Below, in pieces: positions 8,692-16,146 of a stretch of 64,000 nucleotides of DNA. Under the pieces are notes generated by a model. The model was not told the origin of the DNA. It ran no database searches and saw only the letters and a program-made list of their open reading frames with translations. The DNA comes from Aestuariispira insulae (GTDB lineage: Bacteria > Pseudomonadota > Alphaproteobacteria > UBA8366 > Aestuariispiraceae): contig NZ_QRDW01000006.1 in NCBI RefSeq assembly GCF_003385955.1, positions 62,001-126,000 of the forward strand. Reading direction: 5' to 3'. The translations under genes were made by a program, and so were the position numbers. Every line of letters begins with the position of its first letter. Position 1 is the first letter of the stretch.

Positions 8692-9147
8692 TTATAGGCT
8701 GCCATCAATCACATAATTGAGGATCCGAACCACCTGTTCCGGCGTTTCGGCCACCGCCAATGCCGCGCCATCCACTTCCTTCAAAGGATGCGTCAACTCG
8801 GCATCATGCAGGGTGATGACCGGCTTGCCCTTGGCAGCAGCAAATCCTGCGTCAAAGGCGGCATTCCACTGGCGGTATTTATCACCGAAGCGAACAACGA
8901 CAATGTCGGATTTTTCAATCAAAGTCTGGGTCCGGATTGCATTCATCCGTGCGCCTTTCTGATCTTTCCAGAACCCCTTTTCTTCCGCGCCTAATATCTC
9001 CACTCCACAATCATCGCTTTTGCCGTGATCGGTCACCGGCGCATGAAAGGAGATCGGCAGGCCGCGTGCCTCACAGCCGCGTTCAATCTGCTCGCGCCAG
9101 TCCGTGTGGATTTCGCCTGAAAGATAGACGGTCCAGTTTGATTTCAT
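8692..9147 (-). CDS. ytoQ: YtoQ family protein
   Basis: This 151-residue protein is recognised from NWTVYLSGEIHTDWREQIE at the start, RMNAIRTQTLIEKSDIVVVRFGDKYRQWNAAFDAGFAAAKGKPVI in the middle and HPLKEVD near the end, which align with B. subtilis YtoQ. The fold resembles nucleoside 2-deoxyribosyltransferase-like proteins, but the family has no established activity. The start at 9147 is preferred over an earlier TTG because AGGAGA sits six bases upstream of this ATG and the homologue begins here. Confidence 0.85.
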   Translation of the reverse strand: MKSNWTVYLSGEIHTDWREQIERGCEARGLPISFHAPVTDHGKSDDCGVEILGAEEKGFWKDQKGARMNAIRTQTLIEKSDIVVVRFGDKYRQWNAAFDAGFAAAKGKPVITLHDAELTHPLKEVDGAALAVAETPEQVVRILNYVIDGSL

Positions 9148-9263
9148 AGGGTCTCTCCTGATCAAATATTTCCTGCTTCAAGAGATAGTGCCCAAGCGAT
9201 CCGGTCGCAAGCGGGCGTCTGCTTCAATTTCCGAAGACTCTCTCAAATTTCGCGAAACGAGCG

Positions 9264-9683
9264 TCAATCCAACCGAACCCGGCCCCGGCCCTTCTTGGTC
9301 TCACTGCGCTGTTTCTTTCCCTCCAGCCTTCGCTTCTTGGAGGCCATTGTGGGCCTGGTCGGGCGGCGCTTCTTCGGCACCACCAGGGCATCACGGATCA
9401 GATTGACCAGCCGTTCGACCGCATCCTCGCGGTTGCGTTCCTGACTGCGATATTTTTCAGCCGTCAGGACGATTTCACCCGCCTGTGTCATGCGACTGCC
9501 GGCCAGCGCGCGCAAGCGTGCAAAAACCTCAGGGCGGATTGCCTCGCAATTGGCCGCGTCAAAGCGCAGTTGGACTGCGGTCTCCACCTTGTTGACATTT
9601 TGCCCGCCGGGGCCGCTGGCCCGGATGAATTTGAACTGCACCGCCTCATCGGGCAGCCGGATATTTCTCGAAACCTCTATCAT
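9264..9683 (-). CDS. arfB: ArfB, alternative ribosome-rescue peptidyl-tRNA hydrolase
   Basis: This RF-like protein releases nascent peptides from ribosomes stalled without a stop codon. The catalytic GGQ lies in ASGPGGQNVNKVETAVQLRF, and the C-terminus is the basic tail (KKRRPTRPTMASKKRRLEGKKQRS...) that enters the empty mRNA channel. The start MIEVSRNIRLP matches E. coli ArfB (MIVISRHVAIP). An upstream in-frame start would run through the terminator of the preceding gene, which argues against it. Length is 139 residues, normal for the family. Confidence 0.93.
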   Translation of the reverse strand: MIEVSRNIRLPDEAVQFKFIRASGPGGQNVNKVETAVQLRFDAANCEAIRPEVFARLRALAGSRMTQAGEIVLTAEKYRSQERNREDAVERLVNLIRDALVVPKKRRPTRPTMASKKRRLEGKKQRSETKKGRGRVRLD

Positions 9684-9715
9684 GGCAGCATCATAAACCC
9701 GATCGGGCAAAACAA

Positions 9716-9743
9716 AAGCCCCCGGTGCGCAAACCGGGGGCTT
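9716..9743 (-). terminator. Rho-independent terminator of the DUF1127 gene
   Basis: A 10-bp stem AAGCCCCCGG/CCGGGGGCTT with an 8-nt loop lies just downstream of the DUF1127 stop codon. On the minus strand it is followed by a T-rich tail (TTGTTTTGC). Confidence 0.85.
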
Positions 9744-9770
9744 CATGTTTCTGATTGATGGGCCTTCGGA

Positions 9771-9998
9771 TTAGATCCGGGCAACAACCGCGTCGATATC
9801 GGTCCGTTCCAGACCAATATCGGCCAGTTGATCGGCACTCAGCGCTTCCAACTCGGAGCGGGTGCGAGCCTGCCGGTAAGCTTTGACAAAAGCATCGGAT
9901 GCAACAACCAGGGCACCGCCGATCGCCAGGGTTGCACGCATCAGAGCGTCAGCGAGCGGGTGGGCGGAAACGAACTGGTTATAGGTGGTTACGGTCAT
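9771..9998 (-). CDS. DUF1127 domain protein (75 aa)
   Basis: This is a small alphaproteobacterial protein. The DUF1127 signature is at the C-terminus: RQARTRSELEALSADQLADIGLERTDI. The N-terminal half is mildly hydrophobic (ALMRATLAIGGALVVASDAF). In other alphaproteobacteria small Arg-rich DUF1127 proteins have been linked to phosphate and carbon metabolism and RNA turnover; this longer, less basic form has no known function. A terminator follows directly. A second DUF1127 gene lies at 42453-42719. Confidence 0.85.
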   Translation of the reverse strand: MTVTTYNQFVSAHPLADALMRATLAIGGALVVASDAFVKAYRQARTRSELEALSADQLADIGLERTDIDAVVARI

Positions 9999-10155
9999 AA
10001 TCCTAACTCCGTCTTATCATCCAGGCGTCAGATCCGGCGCCGTTTTAATCATTTGCTGGAACGGTATATACGCCGACTTTTTTTTTCTTGAAACGCGCTG
10101 GTTTAGCAGCCCAGCCATGCAAATCATGCATATCAACGGAGAATCGGATCGAGAA

Positions 10156-10893
10156 TCAGATCTTCGCCACCTTTTGATAGATCACAAAACTGAGCACTGA
10201 GAAATAGCCAGAGATCGCCGCAAACAGAAGCGCCTGTAGAATGAATATAGGGTATGGCAGCCCCTTCATCAGCTGCAGCAGGGTGACATGCAGCATCGTC
10301 ATCACATAAAAGGCGAACATCGCCAGCCCCAACAGCCCCAGTCGTTTTCCACGGGTCAGGTCAACACTGCGTGACATGGTGGCTATCACCGGTCGGTTCT
10401 CCAGCAGGCATATTGGGGTAAACAGGAAGAAATAGACAAATTGCAGCCCATACAGGCCCAGCGCAAATAACAGACCGAACATGGATCCCGGCGCCAGTCG
10501 CGCAATCTGATACAACAGCGAATAGACTAGGGCAAAAACCACCAGACGGGGCGCCGCGGCGATTACGCCATAGACCAGTCTGGGAAAACTGACCGGCACC
10601 CCTTTGGCCATGAGATATACCCCCAGGACCACAATTCCGTCAGCCAACGCGCCAAGCGCCGAGCTAGCCAGGTCCAGCCAGTCAATGTCATCGGTCCTCA
10701 TCCCGCCCTTCAAAACCAGATCGGGGTAGTTTTCCAGCGACCAGCCCGCCAGATGTAATTGCCAGGCATATTCCGGCAGCCGCAGCAATAGAAACACGCC
10801 GACCAACAGCGGTAAATAGGCACGCGACAGCACCGCAGCCTCGATCAGACAGGGAAAAAGCCGGAAGGGAGCGGCAGGCGGGAATTGCGACAT
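10156..10893 (-). CDS. Hypothetical integral membrane protein (245 aa)
   Basis: I do not recognise the family. The product has about five or six hydrophobic segments (for example LPLLVGVFLLLRLP, LVVFALVYSLLYQIA, SMFGLLFALGLYGLQFVYFFLFTP and LGLLGLAMFAFYVMTML) and ends in YQKVAKI. It begins 22 bases after the stop of yaiI on the same strand, so the two are probably co-transcribed. The RF in SVDLTRGKRLGLLGL recalls a loop seen in glycerophosphoryl-diester-type or DUF975-like membrane proteins, but this is not enough for a name. Confidence 0.65.
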   Translation of the reverse strand: MSQFPPAAPFRLFPCLIEAAVLSRAYLPLLVGVFLLLRLPEYAWQLHLAGWSLENYPDLVLKGGMRTDDIDWLDLASSALGALADGIVVLGVYLMAKGVPVSFPRLVYGVIAAAPRLVVFALVYSLLYQIARLAPGSMFGLLFALGLYGLQFVYFFLFTPICLLENRPVIATMSRSVDLTRGKRLGLLGLAMFAFYVMTMLHVTLLQLMKGLPYPIFILQALLFAAISGYFSVLSFVIYQKVAKI

Positions 10894-10915
10894 TATTCTT
10901 TCATATCCTCTGGCA

Positions 10916-11377
10916 TTATTCCGTCGGGTGTGACCGCAACGCGTTTTTCACCGCCGTTTCAAAGGCACTCAGAAACCGGGAGCGGTCCTGTTTGCCAAAA
11001 CCGCCACCGCCGCTTTTCACCTCGCCCTGGTCACGCAGTTCCGACATCAGATCCCGCATGGCCACCTTCATGCCAATGCTCTCCTTGGTAAAAGCCCGGC
11101 CATCCGGCCCCAGCACCAGGGCACCATTTTCAAGGCCGCGCGCCGCCAGCAGGATATCGGCAGTAACCACCAGATCCCCCGGCCCCGCATGCTCGGCGAT
11201 CCAGTCATCGGCGGCATCCGGCGTTTCCGGCACCACGACCTGATGAACCAGGGGATGATTGGCATTGCGATGCCAGCTGTTGGCCACCAGATGCACCTGC
11301 ACCTGATTGCGCACCGCTACTTTCAGGACCTCATCCTTGACCGGACAGGCATCACCATCCACGAAAATCGCTACCAT
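10916..11377 (-). CDS. yaiI: YaiI/YqxD family protein (UPF0178, DUF188)
   Basis: This 153-residue protein starts with the family signature IFVDGDACPVKDEVLKVA and continues with LVANSWHR, VVPETPDAADDWIAEHAGPGDLVVTADILLA, GAxVLGPDGR and a GGFGKQDRSRFLSAFE tail. These are the conserved UPF0178 blocks; the acidic DGDACP and DxD positions suggest a PIN-like metal-dependent nuclease fold, but biochemical function is not established. It is the first gene of a short minus-strand unit with the membrane protein. Confidence 0.9.
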   Translation of the reverse strand: MVAIFVDGDACPVKDEVLKVAVRNQVQVHLVANSWHRNANHPLVHQVVVPETPDAADDWIAEHAGPGDLVVTADILLAARGLENGALVLGPDGRAFTKESIGMKVAMRDLMSELRDQGEVKSGGGGFGKQDRSRFLSAFETAVKNALRSHPTE

Positions 11378-11473
11378 GAACCGCCGTCCAATCCGCAGAA
11401 TCTGAAAAAAAATAATTTAGGCAGTTTACCAGTCCCGCATTTATGAGGAAAATATTGTAAAGCAATAACGAAA

Positions 11474-12013
11474 GTGGGTGCCTTGGCAAACATAAATGAA
11501 CAATTGAGTAACGAAGTCCACAATCTGTTGGCCTATGTAGAGCGTTTGCGCAAGGAACTGGCTGGTACCATTCTGGAGGAAGAGAACAAAACGCCGTTTG
11601 AGAGCATGTCCTCCACCCTGGATGCCATTGCAACCTCTACCCTGGAAGCCTCCGAAACCATCCTGGGGGCGTCGGAGGAAATTGCCAACCTTTCGGACAG
11701 CCTGCGCGAAAAGCTGGAGGATGAGGAAGCCATCGCCCTTTGTGACCAGATCGCGGCCAAATCCATGGAAAGCATGGAAGCCTGCAGTTTTCAGGATCTG
11801 ACCGGACAACGCGTTTCCAAAGTGATCCGCTCACTGCAATTTGTCGAGGAACGGGTTGATGCCATGGTGGCGCTATGCGGCCATGACACGATCCGGCAAC
11901 TGAGCGAAGAGGCCGCCGCGGAAATCCCCGAACCGGAAGATGTCCAAATGCATGGGCCGCAAGCTGCGGGCGATGCGATTTCTCAGGCAGAAATCGACGC
12001 TCTGTTCGACTGA
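11474..12013 (+). CDS. cheZ: CheZ, chemotaxis CheY-P phosphatase
   Basis: CheZ speeds dephosphorylation of CheY-P. The 179-residue product is helical, with the catalytic-helix block SMEACSFQDLTGQRVSKVIRSLQFVEERV, where the D and Q of the FQDLTGQ motif are the family's active residues. It ends in AISQAEIDALFD, a CheY-binding tail separated by a flexible linker. That tail resembles the FliM N-terminal CheY-binding motif. The GTG at 11474 is taken as start; a TTG nine bases later is an alternative. No other chemotaxis genes are adjacent. Confidence 0.92.
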   Translation: MGALANINEQLSNEVHNLLAYVERLRKELAGTILEEENKTPFESMSSTLDAIATSTLEASETILGASEEIANLSDSLREKLEDEEAIALCDQIAAKSMESMEACSFQDLTGQRVSKVIRSLQFVEERVDAMVALCGHDTIRQLSEEAAAEIPEPEDVQMHGPQAAGDAISQAEIDALFD

Positions 12014-12036
12014 CCCGAGGCGCCGGGAACGGTAAA

Positions 12037-12237
12037 TCAATCCGCCTTCACATGGGGGCGGATAACCGCCTGCGCAACCATCATACGCCCGGTATCGCTA
12101 TTGAAGGTGCAACTGGGCGACCCATAAAGCACAAATCCCTGTTTCAGGGCCGCCGACACCCGATGGCAAAACGCCGCATCATCCGGCCCGGTCAGCAATC
12201 GATAGTCGGGCAAATTCTCGTCAGACATGATCTTCAT
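12037..12237 (-). CDS. DUF1737 domain protein (66 aa)
   Basis: This small protein matches the DUF1737 pattern: DYRLLTGPDDAAFCHRVSAALKQGFVLYGSPSCTFN followed by MMVAQAVIRP. The family consists of short stand-alone or terminal domains of unknown role, common in proteobacteria. The start at 12237 has AGGGA very close; an in-frame ATG nine bases later (MSDENLP) is possible. It is convergent with cheZ, with only 23 bases between the stops. Confidence 0.78.
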   Translation of the reverse strand: MKIMSDENLPDYRLLTGPDDAAFCHRVSAALKQGFVLYGSPSCTFNSDTGRMMVAQAVIRPHVKAD

Positions 12238-12376
12238 TCTTCCCTGAAATTTTGAACCGGCAGCCTATCGGCTTGTTCATGCCAGGGCAAAGGCAAATTC
12301 ACGCTTGAAACTTGATCCATTGCGGGCGACTGTTGCCGCCGGAAACATCCACTGAAAAAGATTAAGGAATACCAAA

Positions 12377-12661
12377 ATGGCTGTTGTCATCGAATGCCTG
12401 GACAAAGACGGCGCGCTGGAAATTCGCAAAGCAAACCGGGAAGCCCATCTCGCCCATCTCAAAAGCCATATGGACAAGATCATCGCGGCCGGGCCGCTGC
12501 TGGACGACGCCAATGAAACCATGGTCGGTTCGGTCCTGGTGATGGATTTTGCCGACAAGGAAGCCGCACAGGATTTCTGCGACAACGACCCCTATGCCAA
12601 AGCCGGCCTGTTTAAATCGGTCAGCATTAAGAACTGGAAGAAAGTCCTGCCGGCGGACTGA
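12377..12661 (+). CDS. YciI family protein
   Basis: This 94-residue ferredoxin-like fold protein shows the YciI signature: R-K-A-N-R-E-A-H-L-A-H-L, then AAGPLLDD, GSVLVMDF and the DPYAKAGLF motif with the conserved Asp-Pro-Tyr, ending in VSIKNWKKVL. The conserved His-Asp pair has been proposed as catalytic but the physiological reaction is unknown. The gene is single and ends at a strong terminator. Confidence 0.88.
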   Translation: MAVVIECLDKDGALEIRKANREAHLAHLKSHMDKIIAAGPLLDDANETMVGSVLVMDFADKEAAQDFCDNDPYAKAGLFKSVSIKNWKKVLPAD

Positions 12662-12687
12662 TCCCGGCACCGGACCAGGCAACCAAA

Positions 12688-12726
12688 CAGGGCGTGGCGG
12701 CAATGATGCTTCCACGCCCTGTTTTT
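12688..12726 (+). terminator. Rho-independent terminator after the YciI gene
   Basis: A perfect 10-bp stem CAGGGCGTGG/CCACGCCCTG with a 14-nt loop is followed by TTTTT at 12722. It lies between convergent genes and may also stop transcripts from psuG, since AAAC precedes the stem. Confidence 0.88.
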
Positions 12727-12751
12727 ATGCCTCACATCAATTTACCAGGGC

Positions 12752-13681
12752 TCAGCCCTTGGCAAATTCGCGCGCGATATGGGCCGCCACGCGGGCGTTA
12801 TTTTTCACCAAAGCCAGGTTAGCGTCGATGGACTTCCCGCCGCTCAGCTCAGCCAGCTTGGACAAGAGGTAGGGCGTTACTTTTTTGCCAATTACACCGT
12901 CGGCATCCGCTGCCTTAAGCGCATCCTCGATCCAGCCGTCGATCACGGCTTTTTCAATGGCCGCCTCTTCCGGGATCGGGTTTGCGATGATCTCGCCACC
13001 AATCAGGCCCAGCTCTTCCCGAACCTGCAGGATAGCCGCAACTTCTTCCGCACCGGTCAGTTTCTGATCCACATAAAGGCCGCTTTCCCGGCTGTGGAAA
13101 GCCGGGAATTCCTCAACGCCATAGCCCAGGACCGGCACACCATGAGTTTCCAGATATTCCAATGTCTTCGGCAGATCCAGAATGGATTTTGCACCGGAAC
13201 AGACCACCGCAACCGGGGTTGCCGCCAATTCGCGCAGGTCCGCGGAAATATCCATGCTGGTTTCCGCGCCGCGATGAACACCGCCGATACCGCCGGTGGC
13301 AAAAACCCGGATCCCCGCCATGGCCGCGATGATCATCGTGGTCGCAACCGTGGTTGCGCCATGCTGTTTCAACGCGACCACAGTGGCCAGGTCGCGCCGG
13401 CTGATCTTGGTAACCTTCACATCTTGTTTCGGATCGCCTGCGCGGGCAAACTCGGTGATCTGCTCGTCATTCAGCCCCACCGTAATCCGGCCATTGAAAA
13501 CGCCGACCGTGGCCGGCACAGCACCATTTTCCCGGATAATATTCTCCAGATCACGCGCCAGATCCAAATTCGCGGGCCAGGGCAGGCCATGGGAGATAAT
13601 GGTCGATTCCAGAGCCACAACCGGCTTGCCATGGCGCAGGGCCTCTGCAACTTCGGGGCTCATTTCCAACTCTATTGTCAT
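12752..13681 (-). CDS. psuG: PsuG, pseudouridine-5'-phosphate glycosidase
   Basis: PsuG splits the C-glycosidic bond of pseudouridine 5'-phosphate to uracil and ribose 5-phosphate. The 309-residue product shows the family blocks VVALESTIISHGLPWPANL, the GVFNGRITVGL segment, KISRRDLATVVA (active-site lysine), GIRVFATGGIGGVHRG, DISADLREL and YGVEEFPAFHSRESGL. It follows psuK by 14 bases, as expected for a two-enzyme pseudouridine catabolic operon. No nucleoside transporter is adjacent, so the substrate may come from RNA turnover or an importer elsewhere. Confidence 0.95.
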   Translation of the reverse strand: MTIELEMSPEVAEALRHGKPVVALESTIISHGLPWPANLDLARDLENIIRENGAVPATVGVFNGRITVGLNDEQITEFARAGDPKQDVKVTKISRRDLATVVALKQHGATTVATTMIIAAMAGIRVFATGGIGGVHRGAETSMDISADLRELAATPVAVVCSGAKSILDLPKTLEYLETHGVPVLGYGVEEFPAFHSRESGLYVDQKLTGAEEVAAILQVREELGLIGGEIIANPIPEEAAIEKAVIDGWIEDALKAADADGVIGKKVTPYLLSKLAELSGGKSIDANLALVKNNARVAAHIAREFAKG

Positions 13682-13695
13682 ATTTCTTCCAACTG

Positions 13696-14655
13696 TTAGA
13701 GGGTGATCGGCGCCGGAACAGCCTGCTCGCGCTGTTCCAGAGCCTGGAGGGTGAATGCGGGATTGACAGGATCATGAGACTCCGCCGTCAGGCTGGCTTT
13801 AGCCAGACCATGACGCACAGCACCAACCGCCGTGCCACCGGACCGGTGGGCGGCCACAAACCCGGAAAAGAAAGAATCACCGGCACCATTAACATCAACC
13901 ACCCTGGTCGGTGGTGCCGGGAAATGCAGAACCTCGTCCTTGGTCACCAGGACCGCGCCATCCGGCCCCAAAGTCACCACCAGGATCTGGCGATCCGACT
14001 GTTGCAGGCTGGCCGCAGCGCGGGCCGCCTCAAGCGCGGTATCAGCGCCAAGCCCTGACAGGGCCTCAATTTCGTATTTATTGCAGATCATCACATCCGC
14101 ACGCCCCAGAGCGGGCTTCACCCGTGGTGCCTTCGCGACAGAGACCGGTGCCAGGTAAAGCGGTCGATCACCATGATGATCAGCCAGATAACAGATCGCC
14201 TCTTCCGGCAGGTTGGCGTCAATGATCCAACCGGGCCAGTGTTCCGCCTGGGCCAGCATCCCGGAAACCAACGCCACATCCATTGCGTCATAGATCGCCA
14301 TATCCGCCAGCCCGACCGCCAATTCCCCGGTCTCATCCAGAACAGCAATATAGCTGGCCGATGTGAACTGATGATGACGATGCACCAATTGATGATCAAT
14401 GCCATAGCTGTCCAGGGTCCGGACCAACAGGTCGCCATCATCATCCCCAATGAGCGAGGCCATGCCCACCGGCAGGCTCAATTGCGCCAGGTTGCGCGCG
14501 ATATTATGCGCAACCCCGCCCGGCGTGCGATGGGTCCGGACCGGATTGGACGCCCGTGCGCGATAAGGCCCGATACATTCCGCGATACTATCGAAATGCA
14601 AGGCCCCAAAACAAAGAACAGCGTTGGCGGCTTTCATTGGCCTAATCTTCCCCAT
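13696..14655 (-). CDS. psuK: PfkB family pseudouridine kinase
   Basis: This 319-residue PfkB/ribokinase family kinase has the N-terminal GGVAHNIARNLAQL sugar-kinase signature and the C-terminal DVNGAGDSFFSGF motif carrying the catalytic Asp and the anion hole. Phosphorylation of pseudouridine supplies the PsuG substrate; that specificity is inferred from the tight linkage to psuG. It is the first gene of the operon. Upstream, at about 14722-14730, is a run of nine C on the plus strand. Confidence 0.92.
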   Translation of the reverse strand: MGKIRPMKAANAVLCFGALHFDSIAECIGPYRARASNPVRTHRTPGGVAHNIARNLAQLSLPVGMASLIGDDDGDLLVRTLDSYGIDHQLVHRHHQFTSASYIAVLDETGELAVGLADMAIYDAMDVALVSGMLAQAEHWPGWIIDANLPEEAICYLADHHGDRPLYLAPVSVAKAPRVKPALGRADVMICNKYEIEALSGLGADTALEAARAAASLQQSDRQILVVTLGPDGAVLVTKDEVLHFPAPPTRVVDVNGAGDSFFSGFVAAHRSGGTAVGAVRHGLAKASLTAESHDPVNPAFTLQALEQREQAVPAPITL

Positions 14656-14890
14656 TTAGAATAGTGAACGCCATCCCGACCAATTGGCCAGCAGCGCGAA
14701 ACTACAGGTCTTAAACAGACTCCCCCCCCCTCTTCAAGCCATTATCACAGGACCGGAAAGCCGATTAAGATTTTCCTTACCTTTTATTGATATTTTAAAT
14801 ATTCGAAGGCGGCTTGTCACAAGCACCGCCGCTATCGAACAGTGCGGTTCACATCATAAAGTCACAACAGACTTCTCTTGGGTTGGGGGA

Positions 14891-15394
14891 ATGGAAACAG
14901 GAGCAAGCACTGGCGTGGCGGCGACCCATCATGTGGCGCATATCGCCCCTGTTGCCCAAGCCGCCAAGAGCCAGCTGAACGTCAAGGAAGCCGCGAACGA
15001 CCCTGTTAAACAGGCGCCGACCGAAACCGCTAGGCAGGCCCAACAACCCGGCATTCCCAACAAGGCCCAGCCCGCGCTCAACAGCGCCACGGCTATCGCA
15101 CTCCAGACGTTGGCCAGTCAGGAAAAGATCAATCCCGATGCCCAGCGCCAGCAATTTGCCTTCAAACGCCCCGAACGGGGGGATACGCCCAGCGAGCTTC
15201 AGGCCCTCGATGACGAGGCCCGGCGCGGTGTTGCGCCCGGTTATGCCAAGGCAGCAGCCGGGGCCTTCGAGAAGGCACGTCAATTAAAACCGGCAGGGCG
15301 GCCCGGCGAAGAGACATCCGGTGTTGCCATATTCGGCCCCAACGGTACCCATCCGGGCGCAGAACGCGGCGGCATCGTGAATATCTCTGTCTAG
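14891..15394 (+). CDS. Hypothetical Ala/Gln-rich protein (167 aa)
   Basis: I do not recognise the family. The chosen ATG at 14891 follows GGTTGGGGGA; the frame is open further upstream, but that part contains the poly-C tract and does not look coding. The product is low-complexity and probably disordered (AAKSQLNVKEAANDPVKQAP, TARQAQQPGIPNKAQPALN), with a more ordered patch around QRQQFAFKRPERGDTPSELQALDDEARRGVAPGYA. No signal peptide or membrane segment is seen. It may be an extracellular or flagellar accessory protein, but there is no evidence for that beyond composition. Confidence 0.5.
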   Translation: METGASTGVAATHHVAHIAPVAQAAKSQLNVKEAANDPVKQAPTETARQAQQPGIPNKAQPALNSATAIALQTLASQEKINPDAQRQQFAFKRPERGDTPSELQALDDEARRGVAPGYAKAAAGAFEKARQLKPAGRPGEETSGVAIFGPNGTHPGAERGGIVNISV

Positions 15395-15418
15395 AAAGGA
15401 AGATCGCCCGCCGAAAGC

Positions 15419-15433
15419 AGTCCCGAGGGGACT
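15419..15433 (+). terminator. Weak hairpin terminator
   Basis: AGTCCC/GGGACT with a GAG loop lies just after the preceding gene; the downstream tail (TTGACAGATTTTATT) is only moderately T-rich. It could also serve the convergent HD-domain gene. Confidence 0.35.
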
Positions 15434-15443
15434 TTGACAGATT

Positions 15444-16028
15444 TTATTCCGCAGCAGCCATCGGTTTCAGATGGGCCGGATCAAAAGCCTTTCGGGAAAA
15501 CACCAGTTCCATGACCGGACGGAAGGCTTCCAGTTCCAGGCTGTCATAGTCCGGGTCAAAGCAGTTTTCATCATAAAGCTCGCAAAACCGGACCGCGTCA
15601 TCGAACCAGGGATGGCCCTTGAACCGGTCACGGGCATTTTTGTCCCATCCCAGTTTGTCCGCATAATAGAATTTCTGAAATTCCGCATGGTTGGCAACAA
15701 TCCAGCAGGTCTTTTCCGAGACATAGGGCCGCAGGATCGCCGCCGCCATTTCCTGATGATTATGGGGGGCCAGCATATCGCCAATATCATGGAGCAGAAT
15801 CGCCACAACCATTTCATCTTCCTCGCCCGCGCGCAAAGCCCGGGTCGCCCCCTGCAGGCTATGCTCCAGCCGCGAAACCTGATAGCCGCTCAGGCTTTCA
15901 TCCAGCAAACGCAAATGGGCAAACAGCCGATCCACCACCCCCCGGCAATAATCCTCCTCCAATTCATAGAGATAGGCATATTCCTCTTTGGTGCCATCCT
16001 GCAGCCGGGTGAATGAAACTTTTTCCAT
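15444..16028 (-). CDS. HD-domain protein, possible diiron oxygenase of the PhnZ/MIOX type
   Basis: The 194-residue product is a single HD domain. Candidate metal ligands in order are H56 (RLEHSLQ), H80-D81 (LLHDIGD), H91 (HNHQEMAA), H114 (VANHAEFQ) and D153 (LYDENCFDPDY). That series, with the late D-x-x-x-F-D, is the pattern of the mixed-valent diiron oxygenases PhnZ and inositol oxygenase rather than of nucleotide phosphohydrolases alone. The annotation as an HD protein is secure; oxygenase chemistry and substrate are inferred. There is no phosphonate gene next to it. The gene stands alone. Confidence 0.75.
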   Translation of the reverse strand: MEKVSFTRLQDGTKEEYAYLYELEEDYCRGVVDRLFAHLRLLDESLSGYQVSRLEHSLQGATRALRAGEEDEMVVAILLHDIGDMLAPHNHQEMAAAILRPYVSEKTCWIVANHAEFQKFYYADKLGWDKNARDRFKGHPWFDDAVRFCELYDENCFDPDYDSLELEAFRPVMELVFSRKAFDPAHLKPMAAAE

Positions 16029-16146
16029 GATCCTGATCCTTGTTGGCGTACTTTATTCGCTGGCCACCATCTTCCATGATACCCCATCCTTGGTACACTA
16101 TAAAAAGCGGAGCCATTGCATCAGTTTTTGTTATGAAAGTTTCAGT

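Noticed and set aside
9684-9746. Longer N-terminus for ArfB starting at 9746
   Set aside because: It would be translated through the terminator of the preceding gene, and E. coli ArfB starts at the position equivalent to 9683.
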